From CAZWDL01 sp964632995 (GTDB taxonomy: Bacteria; Bacteroidota; Bacteroidia; Chitinophagales; Saprospiraceae): a DNA stretch of 20,275 bases. The DNA is taken from NCBI GenBank assembly GCA_964632995.1, contig CAZWDL010000128.1, positions 1-20,275 on the forward strand. Direction: 5' to 3'. This document shows positions 17,044 through 20,275 of this stretch, piece by piece. How positions within the stretch are numbered: position 1 is the stretch's first letter; every line of letters starts with the position of its first letter. A program made the translations under genes and the position numbers. Below the pieces are notes generated by a model that made no database searches, was not told the origin of the DNA, and saw nothing but the letters and a program-made list of their open reading frames with translations.

Positions 17044-17457
17044 TCAGTGAGGCAGCTTCGGCCGTAGTACGCCGTAAACAAAAGTACCGAGCACGGCGCC
17101 GGCGATGGCGATGAGAAAATAAGAGGCGTTGCCCCCTACCAGGATGAACATAGGACCGGGGCAGGCGCCGATCAGGGCCCAGCCGAGACCGAAAATCGTT
17201 CCGCCCAGAATATAGCGGGGGAAGCTCATATCTTTATCGCTGAAAGAAATCAGGTGGCCGTATATGTCTTTCAGGCTGGTCCGCTTGATGAGCTGAATCA
17301 GGGCGGCGCCGATCACGACGGCCGAGCCGATGATGCCGTACATGTGAAAGCTCTGGAAGCGAAACATCTCCTGTATGCGAAACCAGGAAACGACTTCCGC
17401 TTTATATAAGGTGATCCCGAAAAGGATGCCAATGAGCAAAAATTTTAAATAACGCAT
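17044..17457 (-). CDS. YeeE/YedE-type (DUF6691) sulfur transporter half, small subunit
   Basis: This 137-aa membrane protein has about four hydrophobic segments (KFLLIGILFGITLY; YGIIGSAVVIGAALIQLI; ILGGTIFGLGWALIGACPG; YFLIAIAGAVLGTFVYGVL). The motif GWALIGACPGPMF is the conserved cysteine-containing core of YeeE/YedE transporters, where the cysteine is involved in passing thiosulfate or a related sulfur species. Full-length YeeE proteins are about 350 aa. Here the fold is split between this gene and the 194-aa gene 51 bp upstream. Position just before sqr supports a role in sulfur uptake or export. The exact substrate is not determinable from sequence. Confidence 0.85.
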   Translation of the reverse strand: MRYLKFLLIGILFGITLYKAEVVSWFRIQEMFRFQSFHMYGIIGSAVVIGAALIQLIKRTSLKDIYGHLISFSDKDMSFPRYILGGTIFGLGWALIGACPGPMFILVGGNASYFLIAIAGAVLGTFVYGVLRPKLPH

Positions 17458-17508
17458 GGTAGGTAAATTGATAGTCTTTCGAAAAAAAATTCAGATCTGA
17501 ACCGCCTG

Positions 17509-18093
17509 CTAGAAAATTAGCGGGAATATCAGGAAGGTCATGGCCAGCCCCCCGATAAAGAAGCCGATGACGGCGATCAGGGAAGGCAGCTGCAGGTTCG
17601 ACAGGCCGCTGATGGCGTGGCCCGAGGTGCAACCGCCTCCGTAACGGGCGCCGAAGCCGACCAGGAAGCCGCCGCTGAGCAGAATAGCCCAGCTGCCGGC
17701 CGTATTCCAGTTGAGGAATTCCGGCACCATGGGAATGGCTCCCTGTTTGACGTCCATGCCCAGCGCCTGCAGATCGGCAACCGTCGCGTCAGAAATATGA
17801 GCCAGGTTACCCTCGGAGCCCGACATGAAGTTGGCGGCGATGTATCCGCCGATGAGCCCTCCGACTACGAAGGTCATATTCCATAGCTGGTTTTTCCAGT
17901 CGATTTTAAAGAAATCGGAAACTTTACCCGCACCACCGATAGAGCACATGGTACGCAGGTTGGAAGAAACACCGAATTCTTTTCCGAAATAGAGGAGTAA
18001 GAACATCGTCAGCGCAATGATCGGCCCGGCGACATACCAGGGCCAGGTTTGGCTGACGAATTCCTGAACTTGAGTGGCAAATGCAAATGTCAT
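17509..18093 (-). CDS. YeeE/YedE-type sulfur transporter half, large subunit
   Basis: This 194-aa membrane protein has about five hydrophobic segments. It contains the YeeE signature GFGARYGGGCTSGHAISGLS with its conserved cysteine, and a second cysteine in RTMCSIGG. It is the first gene of a probable three-gene minus-strand operon (large YeeE half, small YeeE half, sqr) with gaps of 51 and 50 bp. The family moves thiosulfate or other sulfur compounds across the inner membrane. Next to sulfide:quinone oxidoreductase it may handle the sulfur product of sulfide oxidation or its substrate. The start at 18093 gives a short amphipathic N-terminus before the first segment (WYVAGPIIALTMFLLLYFG). Confidence 0.87.
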   Translation of the reverse strand: MTFAFATQVQEFVSQTWPWYVAGPIIALTMFLLLYFGKEFGVSSNLRTMCSIGGAGKVSDFFKIDWKNQLWNMTFVVGGLIGGYIAANFMSGSEGNLAHISDATVADLQALGMDVKQGAIPMVPEFLNWNTAGSWAILLSGGFLVGFGARYGGGCTSGHAISGLSNLQLPSLIAVIGFFIGGLAMTFLIFPLIF

Positions 18094-18170
18094 ATCATTA
18101 GGGTTTGTAAAACAAGGATTGAAGGATTGAGGGGGTGAATGAAAGGGACAACCCGAAAAACCTCCGTTTT

Positions 18171-18230
18171 TACCTTTATCCTCGCTATTAAATTTCAGGA
18201 GTTACCTCCTTTGTTCAATATATAAAGGTA
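18171..18230. promoter_or_regulatory. Nested inverted repeats upstream of the sulfur operon
   Basis: TACCTTTAT (18171-18179) and ATAAAGGTA (18222-18230) are perfect 9-bp inverted copies. Between them, AGGAG (18197-18201) and CTCCT (18206-18210) form a smaller palindrome. On the minus strand they lie about 80-140 nt upstream of the first YeeE gene, in the expected promoter or leader region. TACCTTTA, read on the minus strand at 18223-18230, resembles TAnnTTTG with one mismatch. Confidence 0.35.
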
Positions 18231-18251
18231 TTTCTTGTCCTTTTGTTGCTT

Positions 18252-18267
18252 TGTGAGCACAGTCACA
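18252..18267. promoter_or_regulatory. Perfect CRP-type palindrome TGTGA-N6-TCACA
   Basis: TGTGAGCACAGTCACA matches the classical Crp-site half-sites exactly. It lies 159 nt upstream of the first YeeE gene and 72 nt downstream of the maturation protease stop, in the only sizeable gap between the hydrogenase and sulfur blocks. A Crp/Fnr gene is at 11778-12470, but its recognition helix departs from E. coli CRP at two contact positions. Confidence 0.5.
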
Positions 18268-18338
18268 TTACAGCTGATTTTTCAGTAGTTTTTTTCTTCT
18301 TACACAGGGATGATAATTGAAAGAAAGGGAAAAAGATA

Positions 18339-18831
18339 TCAGGCGAAAGAAAGCGGCCGGCTGCTCTTATCCCGTATTTTTTCCAGTGTCCGCCGGACGA
18401 GTTCCGGCAACACCTTCTCGATGTCGGGACTGAGGCCGACATGCAGCGGTTGTACGGTTTCGATAGAAACGGCCAGGAGTTCGATGGCGGGGGGGGGCGG
18501 CCGAGCAGATAGAGGCCTTCGACGAGGTCTTTCAGGCCGATATCGTGGGTGCTGAGCGCCTTGGAAAAACGGGGTTGCACCTCCCGGATGCTTCCGGCCG
18601 GCCGTCGAGCGTAGCGTCGACCATGATCACGTGCTCGTGGTTTTCCAGGGCTTCCATCAGGTTAAAGCCGACGGTGCCGCCGTCCAGCACGGTCACCTCT
18701 TCCGGAAGAGATTCCTGCTCCATACGGCGGGCGTAATGCACACCCAGGCCCTCGTCGCCCATCAGTAAATTGCCGATACCCAATACGAGGATGCCGGTTT
18801 TCTTTTTCTTTTGCATGGTACTATACGTCAT
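18339..18831 (-). pseudogene. hyaD: [NiFe]-hydrogenase maturation protease (HyaD/HupD family), two frameshifts
   Basis: The enzyme clips the C-terminal peptide from the hydrogenase large subunit after nickel insertion. Three consecutive frames together encode one complete protein of about 163 aa. The first reads ILVLGIGNLLMGDEGLGVHY to DATLDGRPEAS. The second continues IREVQPRFSKALSTHDIGLK to LYLLGRP. The third ends AIELLAVSIETVQPLHVGLS to RPLSFA, with a stop at 18339. The nickel-sensing residues of the family (Glu in GDEG, Asp in VDATLDG, His in STHDIG) are all present. Each junction lacks one base: one near 18586-18592 and one in a run of nine G (18489-18497). Two single-base losses, one in a homopolymer, suggest sequencing error, but real decay is possible. 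The start is 18831 or the ATG at 18816 (MQKKKKTGILVLG); the latter is a better family fit. Confidence 0.85.
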
Positions 18832-18870
18832 AAGTGCAACTTCATTTGCTGGATGAATTCAGTGGAGCAT

Positions 18871-18913
18871 TGGAGTCCTATTTTAGGTTGGCCCCGTATT
18901 CGGGGTAACTCCA
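18871..18913 (-). other. Stem-loop between hyaC and the maturation protease gene
   Basis: CCCCG (18892-18896) and CGGGG (18901-18905) form a tight stem with a 4-nt loop, inside a weaker outer pairing of TGGAGT (18871-18876) with ACTCCA (18908-18913). There is no U-tract, so it is more likely an mRNA stability or processing element within the operon than a terminator. Confidence 0.3.
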
Positions 18914-18914
18914 T

Positions 18915-19667
18915 TTACTCCGCTACTTCCGCTTTTTTGGATTCGGAGGCCTCTTCCGAGCGTTCTTCGGCCTGTTCTTCCATCAGTTCCTTTTCAAACA
19001 CCTCTTCCTCGATAAACTTCCAGCCACCGCCCATAGAAGATATTTCTCCTCTTCCTTCGACGTAGTCATGGTAGAACACCAGATAGACATGGACCAGTGA
19101 GAAAATGATGATGAACCACATCAGCGCGTGGTGGATATTGCGCAGTTCGAAGTCGCCCCCCACCAGGCCGGGCACCCAGACGAACAGGTCGGCGAACCAC
19201 CAGGTGCTCATACTGGCGTAGAGGCCGAAGCCGGTCAGGGTGATGACGAAGGAAGCCAGGAAAAAGATGAAGTAAGCAAAGCCCGCCAGGGCATTGTGCC
19301 CGACAGAAAGGTGCTCTTTACCTTTGGCCAGCAGGATATCGATGCGAATCACCTCCCAGAGTTCTTGGAAATACTCCCGGCTGTGTGGAATGAAATTTTT
19401 CCAGCTGGCGTACTTGTTCCCTACAAAGCCCCAGTAGATCCGGAAGATGAAGTTAAACACAAAGAGGTAGGCGGCGACAACGTGAATGTACTGTATCCAG
19501 CCGAAGAGGTACTGGAAGGAAGCCTCCTCTCCCGAAATCAGGGCCGGCGGGTTACCGATGAGGTAACCGGTCACCGACAGCACGACGATGAGCAGCGCGT
19601 TGGCCCAGTGGTAAAAACGTACCGGGAGTTCCCAGACGAATACGCGGCGAAGTTTGCGGTATAACAT
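18915..19667 (-). CDS. hyaC: [NiFe]-hydrogenase b-type cytochrome subunit
   Basis: This 250-aa membrane subunit carries electrons from the hydrogenase heterodimer to quinone. The N-terminus VFVWELPVRFYHWANALLIVVLS is characteristic. Four hydrophobic helices are seen (about 20-38, 60-80, 127-150 and 177-200). Candidate haem-ligating histidines are H20, H62, H179/H180 and H193 (RFYHW, YIHVVAAY, NIHHALMW, LVHVYLVFYHD). After about residue 217 the protein has an unusual tail of about 33 residues, very rich in Glu, Lys, Ala and Ser. It lies between the large subunit and the maturation protease, the usual hydrogenase operon order. Confidence 0.92.
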   Translation of the reverse strand: MLYRKLRRVFVWELPVRFYHWANALLIVVLSVTGYLIGNPPALISGEEASFQYLFGWIQYIHVVAAYLFVFNFIFRIYWGFVGNKYASWKNFIPHSREYFQELWEVIRIDILLAKGKEHLSVGHNALAGFAYFIFFLASFVITLTGFGLYASMSTWWFADLFVWVPGLVGGDFELRNIHHALMWFIIIFSLVHVYLVFYHDYVEGRGEISSMGGGWKFIEEEVFEKELMEEQAEERSEEASESKKAEVAE

Positions 19668-19694
19668 AACAGGGCGTTTTAAATTTTATTTCTG

Positions 19695-19722
19695 CTGTTG
19701 CCCGTTGGCGGGCAGCCAACAG
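19695..19722 (-). other. Stem-loop between hydrogenase large-subunit and cytochrome genes
   Basis: Read on the minus strand, CTGTT pairs with AACAG, and inside it GCCCG pairs with CGGGC around a CCAA loop, with a bulge on one side. It fills much of the 62-bp gap after the large-subunit stop. It probably affects mRNA processing or stability; it is not followed by a U-run. Confidence 0.35.
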
Positions 19723-19729
19723 CCGACTA

Positions 19730-20275
19730 TCACAACACCTTCACCCTCGACACATGCTTGCCCTCCTCATCGTACAGGTGTACGGCGCAGGCCATGCAGG
19801 GATCGAAGGAATGAACGGTGCGCAGGATTTTCAGCGGCTGCTCCGGATCGGCGACGGGCGTATCCACCAGCGATGATTCGTAAGCCGACAGGTTACCTTC
19901 CGAATCGCGGGGCGAGGCGTTCCAGGTGGTGGGCACCACCATCTGGTAGTTCTTCACCTTTTGATCCTCGATGACGATCCAGTGGCCCAACGCGCCGCGC
20001 GGCGCTTCGGTATGGCCTACGCCTTCGGCGTAGTTTTCCCAGTGTTCGGGTTCAAACTTCTCGGTGTTGGCCATGCGTTCGTCGCCGTTGCGGATATTGG
20101 TGATCAGCTCGTCGTAGAACTCCTGCGCCCACTGCACCACCAGCGCGGATTCCAGCCCGCGCGCCGCCGTGCGGCCGAGGGTGGAGAACAGCGCCTCGAT
20201 AGGCACATCGAGCTGCTGCAGCGCCCGGTCGACCACCTCTTTGTATTCCTCGCGCCCGCGGGCGTAGCCCACCAG
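19730..20275 (-). CDS. hyaB: [NiFe]-hydrogenase large subunit (partial, N-terminus beyond window)
   Basis: Only the last 181 codons are inside the window; the frame is open to the right edge. The protein holds the nickel-iron centre that oxidises H2. The C-terminal metal-binding motif DPCMACAVH is encoded at 19778-19804, supplying two of the four cysteine ligands. The remaining sequence (HTEAPRGALGHWIVIEDQKVKNYQ read in part, VPTTWNASPRDSEG, SSLVDTPVADPEQPLKILRTVHSFDPC) is classical for group 1 membrane-bound uptake hydrogenases. The 15 residues after the final His (LYDEEGKHVSRVKVL) are the peptide normally removed by the maturation protease encoded downstream. The group 1 assignment also rests on the adjacent cytochrome b gene; a finer subgroup cannot be given from this fragment. 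Confidence 0.95.
   Translation of the reverse strand: MVGYARGREEYKEVVDRALQQLDVPIEALFSTLGRTAARGLESALVVQWAQEFYDELITNIRNGDERMANTEKFEPEHWENYAEGVGHTEAPRGALGHWIVIEDQKVKNYQMVVPTTWNASPRDSEGNLSAYESSLVDTPVADPEQPLKILRTVHSFDPCMACAVHLYDEEGKHVSRVKVL

Overview
The window looks like a draft scaffold from a member of the Bacteroidota, most likely the Saprospiria/Lewinella-like branch. This rests on two proteins with C-terminal type IX secretion (T9SS) sorting domains, a DUF6443/RHS giant protein, Bacteroidota-style TAnnTTTG -7 promoter boxes in front of nadE, dnaX and crp, and the domain layout of dnaX and nadE. The taxon is inferred from protein style, not from a marker gene. Three runs of N are present: 10 N inside nadE, 10 N inside sqr, and 100 N inside a microsatellite. 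The first two break reading frames artificially.

Layout. (1) 1-6811, minus strand: three exported or surface proteins. They are a tail-fibre/S74-chaperone protein with solenoid repeats, an M43-type metalloprotease homologue whose zinc-binding signature is destroyed, and the first 1315 residues of an RHS/DUF6443 protein that runs off the left edge. (2) 6842-7822: about 1 kb without genes, holding palindromic elements, including a 165-bp inverted-repeat element. (3) 7823-12470: housekeeping genes. nadE (minus) diverges from dnaX (plus), followed by a Crp/Fnr regulator (plus). dnaX carries ten consecutive A at the end of domain III, and both shifted frames stop at once, which suggests a short gamma form is made by slippage. 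(4) 12475-12813: an octamer tandem array fills the gap between crp and a convergent T9SS-secreted repeat protein (12832-14457). A TPR lipoprotein (14521-15558) diverges from that protein. (5) 15595-15765: a nested, cloverleaf-like palindromic element. (6) 15772-18093, minus: a probable sulfur operon of two half-size YeeE/YedE-type transporter subunits and sulfide:quinone oxidoreductase. (7) 18339-20275, minus: a [NiFe]-hydrogenase block with the C-terminus of the large subunit, the b-type cytochrome subunit and a maturation protease that carries two frameshifts.

Regions 6 and 7 together suggest that the organism can feed electrons from sulfide and H2 into the quinone pool. A perfect TGTGA-N6-TCACA palindrome lies between these two blocks. 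The most noteworthy observations are the A10 slippage site in dnaX, the pseudo-metalloprotease, the two palindromic intergenic elements, the octamer array and the H2/sulfide neighbourhood with its Crp-type box.
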